A stretch of 5,657 nt of DNA, from the NCBI GenBank assembly GCA_903821715.1, contig CAIJMB010000144.1:1-5657 (forward strand), in the 5' to 3' direction. Source of the stretch: an uncultured Flavobacteriales bacterium. GTDB lineage: Bacteria; Bacteroidota; Bacteroidia; Flavobacteriales; Schleiferiaceae. Below, piece after piece: positions 4,958 to 5,657 of the stretch. Made by a program: the position numbers and the translations under genes. The first letter of the stretch is position 1, and every line of letters begins with the position of its first letter. The notes under the pieces are model-generated. The model saw only the letters and a program-made list of their open reading frames with translations. It ran no database searches and was not told where the DNA came from.

Positions 4958-5657
4958 GCCGTAAGTCCCGTGCCGCACGCCGAATTCGCCCGTGGTGGTT
5001 GATTGCTGTCTTTGCGCTTGCTGCCGCTGCCGTAGGCCTTTGGCCGTCGCAGGATTTTACTTCGGTGCGGGTTCCCGTTCCGGTTCCGGTGGATGGCACC
5101 CCAGTTCTGAATGTCTTGGACAGCATTGCGAAGCACAATCCAGATGCCCACCTCAACCTGCTCAGGGCGGGAGCCGTGCTTCAGGGAAATTTCAAGGTTC
5201 CGCGTGGATACTACGAAATTTCGCCGAGCGAGCCGTGGTGGCGGACGCTTCGAAAGTTAAAAATGGGCTATGAGACGCCCCAGCGAATTACCGTGCGCGG
5301 GTATCAAGGGCGCAGTGCGGTGGTCACACGATTATCAGAAGTATTTTTTGACTCTGCCTCTGAGCTTGATTCGGCTCTCTACCACGGTGATAGTATTGTG
5401 CCAGTGCTTCCGAATACCTACGAGGTCTATGCGTCGCTTTCGCCGCGCGAGGTGGCCCAACGCATGGCTCGAGAATTTGATGCGTTTTGGAACACGGACC
5501 GGTCCGAAGCGGCGCAGCGTCTAGGTTTAAGTCGCTACGAAGTGACAGTCCTCGCGAGCATTGTGCAGGCAGAATCCAAAGAGCCCGAAGAGTGGCCGCG
5601 TATCGCTGGAGTCTACTTAACTCGTTTGAAGCAGGGCAAACGTTTGGAGGCTGATCC
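4954..5657 (+). CDS. mltG: Endolytic peptidoglycan transglycosylase MltG (YceG-like), 5' part only
   Basis: Inner-membrane lytic transglycosylase that cleaves nascent glycan strands and is thought to set their length. The window holds 234 complete codons; typical members have about 330-350, so the C-terminus lies beyond the right edge. A basic cytoplasmic segment (2-12) is followed by one transmembrane helix (about 14-30), consistent with an N-in, C-out anchor. The membrane-proximal, LysM-like region spans about 36-125, then PNTYEVYASLSPREV (153-167) and the catalytic motif ASIVQAES with predicted catalytic E207. The segment before the edge, GVYLTRLKQGKRLEAD, is the conserved GVYxNRLxxGMxLxAD block, with T223 where asparagine is usual and K229 where methionine is usual. 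The ATG overlaps the acetyltransferase stop in ATGA, so translation is probably coupled. Together with dapF this makes the operon a peptidoglycan unit. Confidence 0.93.
   Translation, partial: MSRKSRAARRIRPWWLIAVFALAAAAVGLWPSQDFTSVRVPVPVPVDGTPVLNVLDSIAKHNPDAHLNLLRAGAVLQGNFKVPRGYYEISPSEPWWRTLRKLKMGYETPQRITVRGYQGRSAVVTRLSEVFFDSASELDSALYHGDSIVPVLPNTYEVYASLSPREVAQRMAREFDAFWNTDRSEAAQRLGLSRYEVTVLASIVQAESKEPEEWPRIAGVYLTRLKQGKRLEAD
5071..5088 (+). repeat. Three in-frame GTTCCS hexamers inside mltG
   Basis: GTTCCC, GTTCCG and GTTCCG run in tandem and encode Val-Pro three times (residues 40-45), just after the transmembrane helix of MltG. The unit is in frame, so length changes by slippage would add or remove Val-Pro pairs without breaking the gene. 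It may simply be a compact linker or strand at the start of the extracytoplasmic domain. Confidence 0.5.

Noticed and set aside
1..5657. Mobile element, phage, toxin-antitoxin or defence system
   Set aside because: All long frames with recognisable motifs are housekeeping genes. I saw no transposase, integrase, tRNA-associated attachment site or toxin-sized gene pair on either strand.

Overview
The window reads as chromosomal, housekeeping DNA from a member of the Bacteroidota, most likely a Flavobacteriales-type lineage with fairly high GC. Three things support this. The promoters fit the Bacteroidota primary-sigma pattern TTG-N(17-23)-TAnnTTTG. Ribosome-binding purine tracts are absent or badly placed. 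The GAPDH is the long form with an N-terminal extension that is common in this phylum, and the protein motifs are of the phylum's usual type. The taxonomic call is an inference from motifs, not from a database search.

Left half, minus strand. From right to left there are three genes. The first is a Do/HtrA-family periplasmic serine protease (2177-3622), closed by a clear rho-independent terminator (2103-2154). The second is a 483-residue glyceraldehyde-3-phosphate dehydrogenase (541-1992) with its own strong promoter (2024-2054). The third is the 5' part of tcdA (1-347), the E1-like enzyme that cyclises t6A in tRNA, which runs off the left edge. Between GAPDH and tcdA lies a 193-bp spacer. 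It holds two oppositely oriented arrays of a 7-bp unit (GGTTTCT-like and AGAAACC-like), a 14-bp inverted repeat linking them, and a 15-bp palindrome between them. This is the only stretch that ordinary genes do not explain.

Right half, plus strand. A tight block of dapF (3696-4469), a GNAT acetyltransferase (4457-4957) and mltG (4954 to beyond the right edge) is joined by 13-bp and 4-bp overlaps, so it is very probably one transcript. DapF supplies meso-diaminopimelate for peptidoglycan and lysine, and MltG cuts nascent glycan strands. The unit is therefore envelope-centred, and it is divergent from the periplasmic protease across a 73-bp intergenic region.

No RNA genes, CRISPR arrays, insertion sequences, phage genes or defence systems are visible. 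No gene-free stretch exceeds 300 bp. I found no convincing undescribed multi-gene system. The heptamer element, the possible leaderless starts of tcdA and dapF, and the altered coenzyme site and N-terminal extension of GAPDH deserve the second look.
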